Shown here in pieces: positions 25,433 through 33,548 of a stretch of 64,000 bases of DNA. A program made the translations under genes and the position numbers. Position 1 is the first letter of the stretch; each line of letters begins with the position of its first letter. This DNA is from a bacterium (GTDB lineage Bacteria; Bacillota; Clostridia; Lachnospirales; Lachnospiraceae). The DNA is taken from positions 133,208 through 197,207 of the forward strand of contig JAMPGX010000002.1 in the NCBI GenBank assembly GCA_023663725.1, written 5' to 3'. The notes under the pieces were generated by a model. That model was not told the DNA's origin. It saw only the letters and a list, made by a program, of their open reading frames with translations, and made no database searches.

Positions 25433-26333
25433 GAATCCAGCGTATAAATCAGGCTTTGTGACTCTGATTGGCAGGCCCAATGTGGGGAAATCCACACTGA
25501 TGAATCGGCTGATCGGACAGAAGATCGCTATTACCAGCAACAAGCCGCAGACCACCCGCAACCGAATCCAGACCGTGTATACCTCGGATGAGGGACAGAT
25601 CGTTTTCGTGGACACGCCAGGTATCCACAAGGCCAAGAACAGATTGGGGAACTATATGGTCAATGTGGCGGAGCGCACACTGTCGGAGGTGGACGTGATC
25701 CTGTGGCTTGTCGAGCCCAGCAGCTTTATCGGCGCCGGTGAGCGACATATCATAGAGAAGCTGCAGAAGGTGAAGACGTCAGTGATTCTGGTGATCAATA
25801 AAGTGGACACTGTCAAGAGGGAGGAGCTGCTGCCCTACATTGACACCTATCGAAAACAGATGGAGTTCCAGGAGATCGTGCCGGTATCGGCTCTGAAGGG
25901 GGACAATACGGACACGCTGATCTCCTGTATCATGAAGTATCTGCCCTACGGACAGGCCTTCTATGACGAGGATACCGTCACCGACCAGCCCATGCGCCAG
26001 ATCGTGGCAGAGCTGATACGGGAGAAAGCGCTGCGGCTGTTGGAGGAGGAGATTCCCCACGGGATCGCCGTCAGCATCGAGAAGATGAGCTATAGAAAGC
26101 ATATATGCGATATTGAGGCCACCATCATATGCGAGAGGGATTCCCACAAGGGGATCATCATTGGCAAGGGTGGCAGTATGCTCAAGAGAATCGGTTCGGC
26201 CGCCAGACCGGAGATCGAGGATATGCTGGAGCGACAGGTAAATCTACAGCTCTGGGTGAAGGTGAAAAAGGACTGGCGGGACAGTGATTTTCTAATGAAA
26301 AATTATGGATATAACCCCAGAGATATCCAGTAG
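25425..26333 (+). CDS. era: GTPase Era
   Basis: Era is an essential GTPase that binds the 3' end of 16S rRNA and helps mature the 30S subunit. The 302-residue product has G1 GRPNVGKST, the switch region with TTRNRI, G3 DTPGIHKAK, G4 NKVD and G5 VSALKG, followed by a C-terminal type II KH domain with KGIIIGKGGSMLKRIG. All motifs are intact. The start lies inside the end of the DUF4349 gene (8-bp overlap), and recO follows after a short ORF. The era-recO order is common in Firmicutes. Confidence 0.98.
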   Translation: MCENPAYKSGFVTLIGRPNVGKSTLMNRLIGQKIAITSNKPQTTRNRIQTVYTSDEGQIVFVDTPGIHKAKNRLGNYMVNVAERTLSEVDVILWLVEPSSFIGAGERHIIEKLQKVKTSVILVINKVDTVKREELLPYIDTYRKQMEFQEIVPVSALKGDNTDTLISCIMKYLPYGQAFYDEDTVTDQPMRQIVAELIREKALRLLEEEIPHGIAVSIEKMSYRKHICDIEATIICERDSHKGIIIGKGGSMLKRIGSAARPEIEDMLERQVNLQLWVKVKKDWRDSDFLMKNYGYNPRDIQ

Positions 26334-26424
26334 CTTATGTGAGTCATGAATCTCGTCGGGCGCATAGAAAGATCAAAATAGCGAACCCTATAGATATCAG
26401 CAAAAGAACGGGGGACGTAATGAT

Positions 26425-26619
26425 ATGCAAGAGACGGCGGCGGGCAGCAGGGTAAAGTACTGGCAGAGATTTGAGAGCACCGGAAGGGTGGAGGATTATC
26501 TGCGGTATTCCTGCGGTGAAGGGATACCGGAAGCTATGCGGGGGAATTCAGGAGCAGACCCATATGCAGGATTATATCACAGTGACAGGAATGATACTGA
26601 AGCAGACGCCTATCGGTGA
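26425..26619 (+). CDS. Small protein between era and recO
   Basis: A 64-residue ORF. The segment VKYWQRFESTGRVEDYLRYS (residues 10-29) looks like a conserved short motif of small Clostridial proteins found upstream of recO, similar in position to YqzL of Bacillus. The rest is hydrophilic and unremarkable. GGGGGAC lies upstream at a somewhat long distance. Its last 56 bp overlap the recO start in another frame, so the annotated C-terminus may be longer than the conserved part. Function unknown. Confidence 0.55.
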   Translation: MQETAAGSRVKYWQRFESTGRVEDYLRYSCGEGIPEAMRGNSGADPYAGLYHSDRNDTEADAYR

Positions 26620-27214
26620 ATATGATAGGCGTATCTGTTTGCTCACAAAGGAAAGAGGTAAGATCGCGGCTTTTGTCAAAGGCTCCCGCAAGCCGGGGAG
26701 TCGTCTGAGCAGCGCGGCCAACCCTTTTTCCTTCGGCACGTTTAAGCTGTATGAGGGCAGGACCTCCTACAATGTGTCGGACGTCGAGATTCAGAATTAT
26801 TTTGAACCTCTGCGGACGGATTACATAGGTGCGTGTTATGGCATGTACTTTGCGGAAATTGCGGATTATTATGCAAGAGAGAACAATGACGAGCGGCAGA
26901 TGCTCAAGCTCCTCTATCAATCCCTGCGGGCGCTGATCGCCCCCTCCATACCAAACGAGCTGGTGAGATGCGTCTATGAGATCAAGAGCATCGTTGTAAA
27001 CGGGGAATTCCCCGGCTTGAGATTACAGCGGGAGTTGGAGGAGTCCACAGTCTATGCTCTGGAATACATCGTCTCCAGCAGCGTGGAAAAGCTCTACACT
27101 TTTACAGTGACCCCCAGTGTGCTGGAACAGTTGAAGGAGGAGGCCGGCTGGTACTGCAATAAGATCATCGGCCACGAATTCAAGAGTCTGGAAATCCTGA
27201 AAAGTCTCTGCTGA
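26564..27214 (+). CDS. recO: DNA repair protein RecO
   Basis: RecO works with RecF and RecR to load RecA onto SSB-coated DNA. The 216-residue product starts with the OB fold (ITVTGMILKQTPIGEYDRRI, then LLTKERGKIAAFVKGSRKPGS) and continues into the helical domain. It is shorter than typical RecO (about 240-250 residues), and the four-Cys zinc cluster seen in many members is absent; the C-terminus ends soon after VTPSVLEQLKEEAGWYCNKI. ATG 26564 is chosen because the OB fold begins there and CAGGAG lies upstream, although the frame is open from 26471. It is convergent with the next gene, 11 bp away. Confidence 0.9.
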   Translation: MQDYITVTGMILKQTPIGEYDRRICLLTKERGKIAAFVKGSRKPGSRLSSAANPFSFGTFKLYEGRTSYNVSDVEIQNYFEPLRTDYIGACYGMYFAEIADYYARENNDERQMLKLLYQSLRALIAPSIPNELVRCVYEIKSIVVNGEFPGLRLQRELEESTVYALEYIVSSSVEKLYTFTVTPSVLEQLKEEAGWYCNKIIGHEFKSLEILKSLC

Positions 27215-27225
27215 CAGCGAGGACA

Positions 27226-28359
27226 CTAATAGATTCCCCGAATACCTGTGTCGCTGTCCAGAGTATTCAGGTTATACAGCAGCAACACATCTGTTATTGT
27301 GTCATGTTCTGCCAGAAATGAGGAGGGACCATCCCTGTAATACCTGGTGTCGAACACATAAATCTTTCTAAAATGGTGCGCGAGAAAAGCAGCCATAGAG
27401 TTGGCGTAGCTGTCCTTGATCAACATGAGTTCATCCTGCGAGGCGGCCGTCGTATTCTCGATGACGATCAGGGGATGGATATTGTTGAGGAAAAGGGAAT
27501 ATTTATCTTTTTCCTCCAGATAATCCAGATTGTATAAACTGTCCGTCACTTCTCCCGTGTCCAGATAGGTGACGGTGAGAGTATCTTGCGGGTTGGTATA
27601 GATCGTGATCTCATCCCTTTTGTGGTCGTAATCATTGATCTTGGAGTACAGAGTGCCCGCGAATTCCTCCGTGACAGTGCGGGCAGTCAGAGACTCCAGC
27701 GGCAGGGGAGTGAACCCTTTTGCGTCGCAGTAGGCCAGATACCCCTGATAAGCCCCGAACGTAGTCCAGTGGTGGTCGGTGCGATAGTATAGCTGTCCCT
27801 GGCTCGCTCCATCCAACAGGCGCTGAGTGCAGTCGATGGCAGGGATTCCCGTGGCGTCATAGATCGCGTATGCCGTTTCCAACTGGTCGGACGACGGAGC
27901 ATATGCGGGGAGCTTGTCTCGGTATATGGTGACTGCCGTGGGAACCAGCATCAGGTTTATATGGATCCCATCCTCGCTGATCTTATCATAAAAACGGGCG
28001 AGCGTGTCCGTTATACGTTCCGTGTTCTGCGGATTGTCATAGGGCTCGATCAGGTAATCGTCCTCTGCCATATAGATATGGTTGATACATTTTCTTCCGC
28101 TGGCGATCTCCACGCCACTTTTCAATCCCACGAAAAAGTCTCTCTGGGGAAAATGGTCTGCGAGCCAGTCGCCCAGCGAATCCATGAATTCCCCATTCAG
28201 GACTGTCTCCGGAGACAGCTCAGGGAGCTCTGCGAGATACCTGTTTTCATTCTCCGAATACCCCCTCTTGGGGCTGAGGACAAGGTATGTCGATAGGGAT
28301 AGAATACCGATGCAGAGCAGACATACCAAAGTCTTTCTTATCATAACATTTGTTATCAT
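27226..28359 (-). CDS. DHHW-family secreted protein (AlgX/AlgJ-like)
   Basis: A 377-residue protein with an N-terminal membrane anchor (IRKTLVCLLCIGILSLSTYLV). The motif YYRTDHHWTTFGAYQGYLAY (about residues 190-210) is the hallmark of DHHW proteins, which share the SGNH-type fold of alginate acetylation factors AlgJ/AlgX. It would act outside the membrane, taking an acyl group handed over by the MBOAT protein encoded next to it. The gene is last in a minus-strand operon (SGNH hydrolase, DUF4358, MBOAT, DHHW) with a 23-bp gap to the MBOAT gene. The start has AGGCAGG upstream. Acceptor polymer unknown. Confidence 0.88.
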   Translation of the reverse strand: MITNVMIRKTLVCLLCIGILSLSTYLVLSPKRGYSENENRYLAELPELSPETVLNGEFMDSLGDWLADHFPQRDFFVGLKSGVEIASGRKCINHIYMAEDDYLIEPYDNPQNTERITDTLARFYDKISEDGIHINLMLVPTAVTIYRDKLPAYAPSSDQLETAYAIYDATGIPAIDCTQRLLDGASQGQLYYRTDHHWTTFGAYQGYLAYCDAKGFTPLPLESLTARTVTEEFAGTLYSKINDYDHKRDEITIYTNPQDTLTVTYLDTGEVTDSLYNLDYLEEKDKYSLFLNNIHPLIVIENTTAASQDELMLIKDSYANSMAAFLAHHFRKIYVFDTRYYRDGPSSFLAEHDTITDVLLLYNLNTLDSDTGIRGIY

Positions 28360-28382
28360 AGAGTTACCTGCCTTTTTTGTTC

Positions 28383-29798
28383 TTAAAACCGAAAGTATAA
28401 AAACGGATTATAGGTGTCGCTGACCATATATGCTGTTGACAGGACAAACAGCAGAAGGACGGCGACGGCGGTGAATGCGGACAGTATGAAGCCTTTTACT
28501 CGGCTGAGGCCGGCAGCTTTCCGACAGATCCACGGATATACCGGACCTGCCAGCACACAGGCCAGGACGAGCACCGAGCCATAGTTTCTCAGATACCAGA
28601 GAAACAGTGTGTCCGTCGGCGCGTTTGTTCCAAAGGAGAAGAGCAGACCGATGTAGCCGCCAAGTTCTCCTGGGTCAGTGATGGCAAAGATCACAAAGCC
28701 AAACACGACGATCAGGAGTGTGTAGATATGTTGTAAAAAATGGGGGAGTTTTGCAAGCGCTTTTCCCCATATGTATTTTTCTCCTACCAGCAAAACGCCG
28801 TAGTAGACGCCCCACAAAATAAAATTCCACGACGCCCCGTGCCATAACCCTGTCAGGAACCATACTATGGCGATGTTGAGCAGGTGGCGGGCAGTCCCCT
28901 TCCTGTTTCCTCCCAGCGGAATATATACATAGTCCCGAAACCATGTGGAGAGGGAGATGTGCCAACGACGCCAGAAGTCCGTCACGGAGATGGCGGCAAG
29001 GGGATAGCGGAAGTTCTCGTTGTAGTCAAAGCCCAGCATTTTTCCCATTCCGATGGCCATATCGCTGTAAGCGCTGAAGTCAAAGTAGAGCTGCAACGTA
29101 AAGCAGAGCGCGCCCAGCCATGCTGTGGCGACGCTTGTATCCGCCGCGCCCAGAACGCGTATCTCCTCCCACAGAGCTCCCACCTGATTGGCGATCAGCA
29201 CTTTTTTGAAAAGCCCCATCATGAATCGCAAAAGTCCCTGCTCGATGGCGTCGAATGCAATCCTGCGGTTGTGCAGCTGTCTTTGGATGTCGGAAAAACG
29301 CACGATGGGCCCCGCCACCAGCTGTGGAAACATGGAGACATATGTGAGATAGGAGACATAGCTGTGTTCCGCCTTAACCCTGCCCCTGTACAGATCGATC
29401 ATATAGCTCATGGTCTGGAAGGTATAAAAACTGATGCCCACCGGCAAATGTATCTGGGGGGAGGTAAAATTCGTACCGCATATCTCGTTTATGGTAGAGA
29501 CGGCAAAACCGGCATATTTGAAAAAAGCGAGTATGGACAGATTGATACAGACGCTGCAACACAGGAAAAATCTCCGCCTGCATACAGTGGTGCCAAAGCG
29601 TTCCATAAGTCGGCCATTGGTGTAATCCAGCAGTGTGGAAAAAAGCATCAGGAGAATGTACAGCGGTTCTCCCCAGGCATAGAAAACCAGACTGAAAATA
29701 AGCAAAGTCCCATTTTTCCATGAAAATGGGACCGCACAATACAGGAGCAGGCATAGCGGAAGAAAGAAATAAACAAAAGGGATACAACTGAAGACCAT
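28383..29798 (-). CDS. MBOAT-family membrane O-acyltransferase (AlgI/DltB-like)
   Basis: A 471-residue multi-spanning enzyme. The signature RWHISLSTWFRDYVYIPLGG, NRKG and then WFLTGLWHGASWNFILWG contains the conserved membrane-embedded His of MBOAT proteins (in LWHGA). These enzymes pass acyl groups, commonly acetyl, from a cytoplasmic donor across the membrane. Its partner is the adjacent DHHW protein, with DUF4358 and SGNH proteins upstream. AGGAGGG precedes ATG 29798 with good spacing. A second MBOAT gene lies at 47652-49088, so the organism has at least two systems. Confidence 0.95.
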   Translation of the reverse strand: MVFSCIPFVYFFLPLCLLLYCAVPFSWKNGTLLIFSLVFYAWGEPLYILLMLFSTLLDYTNGRLMERFGTTVCRRRFFLCCSVCINLSILAFFKYAGFAVSTINEICGTNFTSPQIHLPVGISFYTFQTMSYMIDLYRGRVKAEHSYVSYLTYVSMFPQLVAGPIVRFSDIQRQLHNRRIAFDAIEQGLLRFMMGLFKKVLIANQVGALWEEIRVLGAADTSVATAWLGALCFTLQLYFDFSAYSDMAIGMGKMLGFDYNENFRYPLAAISVTDFWRRWHISLSTWFRDYVYIPLGGNRKGTARHLLNIAIVWFLTGLWHGASWNFILWGVYYGVLLVGEKYIWGKALAKLPHFLQHIYTLLIVVFGFVIFAITDPGELGGYIGLLFSFGTNAPTDTLFLWYLRNYGSVLVLACVLAGPVYPWICRKAAGLSRVKGFILSAFTAVAVLLLFVLSTAYMVSDTYNPFLYFRF

Positions 29799-29809
29799 GC
29801 TAATCCCTC

Positions 29810-30286
29810 CTAAAACAGTCCGCTTTCAATCACATTCGTAATCTCATCTGCGTTTTCGGATATAACAAGCCAGATATAGCTGTCTCTTGTCTTAACCCTG
29901 CTTTTATCGACGATTGCGAACTGTTCGGGAATGTAATCCTGCATCTCGCTTTTCTTGTCGTCAACAACCGTCTGTAAGCATTCTGCATACTCTTCCAAGT
30001 CACCGGAGTCCTTGACCTTCATGATCACGACCGTCTCGGCCGAGGCCGCGTCCTCCGAGATGGAAAAAACATATTCCTCAAGCGACGTCACATCAATGCC
30101 ATAGTAGTTTAAGATAAAATCCGCGTCCATGCATTGAGGGGAATTTAAGGATACAGACTGTTCAATCTCCTGATAGAGCTCATTGATGGATTTGGCTGTC
30201 GGCACGGCCTTCTCCGCACATCCGGCGCCGAAAAGCGCAACCGCTATTAAAATCGCTGTAACTTTCATGAATCTAACCATATGCAT
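29810..30286 (-). CDS. DUF4358 lipoprotein
   Basis: A 158-residue lipoprotein with a signal peptide ending in the lipobox LFGAGC. The mature part fits DUF4358: NELYQEIEQSVSL, ILNYYGIDVTSLEEYVF, then VIMKVKDSGDLEEY and a regular alpha/beta pattern. DUF4358 genes commonly sit with MBOAT and DHHW genes, as here (11 bp upstream of the MBOAT gene), so it is probably an accessory factor of O-acylation on the outer face of the membrane. Its biochemical role is unknown. Two start ATGs (30286 and 30280) are close; GAGGACG supports the first. Confidence 0.85.
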   Translation of the reverse strand: MHMVRFMKVTAILIAVALFGAGCAEKAVPTAKSINELYQEIEQSVSLNSPQCMDADFILNYYGIDVTSLEEYVFSISEDAASAETVVIMKVKDSGDLEEYAECLQTVVDDKKSEMQDYIPEQFAIVDKSRVKTRDSYIWLVISENADEITNVIESGLF

Positions 30287-30334
30287 ATCGTCCTCTGCCT
30301 CTGTACTTTCTATGAAATCTTTTTTCTATGAAAT

Positions 30335-31168
30335 CTATTCCGCAATGATCTCCGTGCCTTCCGTCTCGGCAGGTTCCGCCAGCCGCACGGCGTTCGCGTA
30401 ATTGATGAGTTCTGTCTCCCACAGAGTATAGGCCGTTTTGGTGAGATGGACAAAACCGTCGCTGCAGCAATCCTCGGCAAGGTTCCCCTCTCCGTCGGAG
30501 ATGACTGTGCACAGATCAATATAGGCCCAGCCGTTTTCCTCAGCCATCTCCTGCAGAAGAGTATTGTACTTGTCGATATTTGTGTTGTTCAACACCTTTT
30601 TGCCCTTTCCCTTCAGCGTGTAGGTCATGCTGATGATATGGATCTCCAGCTCCGGCGAAGTCTTCAGGATCTTGTCGATCAGTTCCTTGTACTTGTCGCG
30701 GGCCCCTTCCAGTCCGAGTATGGCGATGTCGTTCATGCCAAACATGATGAAGGCGCGCTTACTGCCGATGAGAGGGATCGCGTCCCACAACTGGCACTTC
30801 TTTCCCTGATATTTGGGGTGTACATTGTCGCCCTTCACCGGTTTGAGAGCGTTGTTCACTCCGTAGCACCCGACTGCCAGGAACTGTATATCATGAACGT
30901 AGGTCTCCTGCTTGGCACTGTAATTGCGAAATCCCACCATGATGGAATCGCCGATAAAAACGGAATCGCCGTAGTATGCACGCAGCTCCTCATCGGTCAA
31001 CTGCGCTAATGCAGCGTCTGACGGTTCCTCTGACAGAGGGGCCGATATCCCCGCTGACATTCCGGCCGACGCAGCATATACGTTTACTGTCGCAAAATCT
31101 TCCAGGAAGAGCATTGCCGCAATGACAATGCACACGAAAGTTCTTTTTCTTATGGATATTTTCATCAT
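30335..31168 (-). CDS. Secreted SGNH/GDSL hydrolase
   Basis: A 277-residue exported esterase or acyltransferase-like protein. After a signal peptide (KRTFVCIVIAAMLFLEDFAT), block I is FIGDSIMVGF with the nucleophile Ser, block III is IMFGMNDIAI and block V is SDGFVHLT with the catalytic Asp and His. It could deacylate, or transfer acyl groups to, an extracellular glycan, in line with the MBOAT and DHHW genes downstream. ATG 31168 is chosen because CGGGAG lies 5 bases upstream; the frame is open to 31198 without similarity. First gene of the minus-strand operon. Confidence 0.9.
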   Translation of the reverse strand: MMKISIRKRTFVCIVIAAMLFLEDFATVNVYAASAGMSAGISAPLSEEPSDAALAQLTDEELRAYYGDSVFIGDSIMVGFRNYSAKQETYVHDIQFLAVGCYGVNNALKPVKGDNVHPKYQGKKCQLWDAIPLIGSKRAFIMFGMNDIAILGLEGARDKYKELIDKILKTSPELEIHIISMTYTLKGKGKKVLNNTNIDKYNTLLQEMAEENGWAYIDLCTVISDGEGNLAEDCCSDGFVHLTKTAYTLWETELINYANAVRLAEPAETEGTEIIAE

Positions 31169-31196
31169 TTTGTCTCCCGTACTATAAGTCTTGTTC

Positions 31197-31226
31197 ATTA
31201 TAGCCCATCATTTGCAGCTTTGTCAA
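31197..31226 (-). promoter_or_regulatory. Promoter of the minus-strand O-acylation operon
   Basis: On the minus strand: TTGACA (31226-31221), 18 bp, TATAAT (31202-31197), about 29 bp before the chosen SGNH start codon. It is back-to-back with the plus-strand promoter at 31293. Confidence 0.8.
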
Positions 31227-31292
31227 GAATTGGGCAGATACTCTCCTGCAAATTTAGCCTGCAAAAATGTATGGATTTACGAAAAGTCTTTG

Positions 31293-31321
31293 TTGAAAAA
31301 CATAGACAAGTCGGATATAAT
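31293..31321 (+). promoter_or_regulatory. Promoter for the lipoprotein-glyS unit
   Basis: TTGAAA (31293-31298), 17 bp, TATAAT (31316-31321). No T-box leader is seen between it and the lipoprotein gene. Confidence 0.75.
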
Positions 31322-31366
31322 AAAGAAGATACTGTAGAGTGATTGTAGGAAAGGACATCGGCTTAT

Positions 31367-31993
31367 ATGAGAAGCGGGAAGAGAGCGCTGGTGGCAGTGG
31401 GAGCATGTATACTGGCCCTTGCGGGCTGTGGTGAGGCTCCGGCGCCGGAGCCTATCAGCACAACTACCATCGTGCTGGAGGCGGACGGTAGCTTTATCCA
31501 TTACAGAGTGGAGGATTTTGACAGCGAATACTATCAGCTAAGCGAGTTGGATGGCATGATCCGGCAGGAGGTACAGGACTATGTGAGCAAAACGGCCAAG
31601 GAGAGCCAGCCTGTGGCGGTGGAGCAGGTGGATACCCTGGAGGAGAACAGGGAACGGGTCATGGTTGCGCTGCGCTTTGCGGACAGCGAGGTATACGGGG
31701 ATTATATCAAAGAGATGGATCAGCAGTCCAGCGAACTGTTTTACGGCACGGTGCAGGAGGCTCTGGCAAGGGGCTACGACCTGAGCGGCTGTCTGCAGGA
31801 TACCAGGAAGGGAACTGCTATCACGGCGGAGCAGTTGGAAAAGAACCAGCAAAAGATGATCCTGATCTATGAGGAAGCCATGCAGATCCGTTGTCCTTCC
31901 AAAGTATTGTATGTCAGCGGCAACGTGCGTCTGACAGACAGAGGCTATGTGGATGCAGCAGGAGAAGGCTTGAAATATGTGATGATCAAATAG
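31367..31993 (+). CDS. Hypothetical lipoprotein upstream of glyS
   Basis: A 208-residue protein with a clear lipoprotein signal ([16 protein letters not shown], Cys21). The mature part is acidic with several helices ([20 protein letters not shown]) and a beta-rich end; no domain is recognised with confidence. It is separated from glyS by 10 bp and shares its promoter. The link to glycyl-tRNA synthetase is probably positional rather than functional. A possible role in envelope homeostasis is a guess. Confidence 0.75.
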   Translation: MRSGKRALVAVGACILALAGCGEAPAPEPISTTTIVLEADGSFIHYRVEDFDSEYYQLSELDGMIRQEVQDYVSKTAKESQPVAVEQVDTLEENRERVMVALRFADSEVYGDYIKEMDQQSSELFYGTVQEALARGYDLSGCLQDTRKGTAITAEQLEKNQQKMILIYEEAMQIRCPSKVLYVSGNVRLTDRGYVDAAGEGLKYVMIK

Positions 31994-32003
31994 GGAGGAG
32001 AAA

Positions 32004-33395
32004 ATGATGGAAAAGACGATGGAGAAGATTATCGCCCTGGCGAAGTCGAGAGGTTTTGTATATCCCGGCTCGGAGATTTACGGCGGTCTTGCCAACACCT
32101 GGGATTATGGCAATCTGGGGGTGGAGCTCAAAAACAATGTAAAGAAAGCGTGGTGGCAGAAGTTCGTGCAGGAGAATCCCTACAATGTGGGCGTGGACTG
32201 CGCGATTCTGATGAATCCGAGAACATGGGAGGCCAGCGGTCATCTGGGCGGTTTCTCCGACCCGCTGATGGACTGTAAGGAATGTCATGAAAGGTTTCGT
32301 GCGGATAAGCTGATCGAGGATTACTGTCAGGAGCAGGAGATCAGTCTGACAGAGAGCGTGGACGCCTGGAGTCAGGAGCAGATGGAGGCCTTTGTGGAGG
32401 AGTACCATATTCCCTGCCCCAGCTGTGGTAAGCACAATTTTACCGGCATCCGCCAGTTTAACCTGATGTTTAAGACCTTCCAGGGCGTGACGGAGGACGC
32501 CAAGAACACAATATATCTGCGACCGGAGACTGCGCAGGGCATCTTTGTCAACTTTAAGAATGTGCAGAGAACCTCTCGGAAAAAGATTCCCTTCGGTATT
32601 GGTCAGATCGGTAAAGCCTTCCGCAATGAGATCAGTCCGGGCAACTTTACCTTCCGCACCAGAGAGTTTGAGCAGATGGAGCTGGAGTTCTTCTGTGAAC
32701 CTGGAACGGATCTGGAGTGGTTCCAGTACTGGCGGGGCTTCTGCCGCGATTGGCTGATCTCCCTTGGCATCAAGGAGGAGGAGATGCGGCTTCGCGATCA
32801 CAGTCCGGAGGAGCTGTGCTTCTACAGCAAGGGGACGACGGACATTGAGTTTCTCTTCCCCTTCGGCTGGGGCGAGCTCTGGGGAATCGCGGACAGAACG
32901 GACTATGATCTGACCCAGCATCAGAATACATCCGGTGAGGACATGTCCTATTTTGACGATGAGAAGAAGGAAAAATATGTCCCCTATGTGGTTGAGCCGT
33001 CTCTGGGTGCAGACCGCGTCGTGCTGGCATTTCTGTGCGCCGCCTACGACGAGGAGGATCTGGGCGATGGGGATATGCGCACCGTGCTGCGCTTCCATCC
33101 CGCGTTGGCGCCGGTGAAGATCGGCGTGCTGCCCCTGTCCAAAAAGCTGGCGGATGGCGCGGAGAAGATCTATGGGCAGCTATCAAAGCGCTATAACTGT
33201 GAGTATGACGACAGAGGCAACATCGGCAAGCGTTATCGCCGTCAGGATGAGATCGGCACCCCTTTCTGCGTGACATATGACTTTGAATCAGAGACAGACG
33301 GATGTGTAACCGTTCGTTTCCGTGATTCCATGGAACAGGAGAGAGTGGCAATCGCGGATTTGGATGCGTATTTTGCGGACAAATTTACGTTTTAG
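32004..33395 (+). CDS. glyS: Glycine--tRNA ligase (homodimeric class II type)
   Basis: The enzyme charges tRNA-Gly with glycine. The 463-residue product is the alpha2 type, common in Firmicutes of this group and in eukaryotes. Class II motifs are visible: [18 protein letters not shown] near the N-terminus, a zinc-like CKECH and CPSCGKHNF pair, motif 2 [20 protein letters not shown] and motif 3 [11 protein letters not shown]. The C-terminal anticodon-binding domain begins near [18 protein letters not shown] lies upstream of tandem ATGs (32004, 32007). The gene is sometimes called glyQS or glyS in this form. A terminator follows. Confidence 0.97.
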   Translation: MMEKTMEKIIALAKSRGFVYPGSEIYGGLANTWDYGNLGVELKNNVKKAWWQKFVQENPYNVGVDCAILMNPRTWEASGHLGGFSDPLMDCKECHERFRADKLIEDYCQEQEISLTESVDAWSQEQMEAFVEEYHIPCPSCGKHNFTGIRQFNLMFKTFQGVTEDAKNTIYLRPETAQGIFVNFKNVQRTSRKKIPFGIGQIGKAFRNEISPGNFTFRTREFEQMELEFFCEPGTDLEWFQYWRGFCRDWLISLGIKEEEMRLRDHSPEELCFYSKGTTDIEFLFPFGWGELWGIADRTDYDLTQHQNTSGEDMSYFDDEKKEKYVPYVVEPSLGADRVVLAFLCAAYDEEDLGDGDMRTVLRFHPALAPVKIGVLPLSKKLADGAEKIYGQLSKRYNCEYDDRGNIGKRYRRQDEIGTPFCVTYDFESETDGCVTVRFRDSMEQERVAIADLDAYFADKFTF

Positions 33396-33412
33396 GGAAA
33401 AGGGATAGGGCT

Positions 33413-33471
33413 GCCGCTGGGCAGACGCCGGCTGTTGTGGAGGCGTTCTGCTGTGTGGCGGCCTGTTTTTT
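33413..33471 (+). terminator. Intrinsic terminator after glyS
   Basis: A branched stem: GCCGC (33413-33417) with GCGGC (around 33458-33462), enclosing GCAGACGCC paired with GGCGTTCTGC. Six T (33466-33471) follow. Confidence 0.7.
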
Positions 33472-33548
33472 CGTCGGCCAATATTGTGCCGGAGGACCGA
33501 TGGAAAAGTTATAGCGCGCTGTGACTTGTGCATGTGGGAGGTATAGCC

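Noticed and set aside
31322-32003. Possible T-box leader for glyS or for alaS (38284-38358)
   Set aside because: glyS follows a coding gene after 10 bp, and the alaS leader is too short for a T-box; no AGGGTGGNACCGCG-like box is visible.
31986-33098. 370-residue minus-strand open frame opposite glyS
   Set aside because: glyS motifs are intact on the plus strand; no start signal for the antisense frame.
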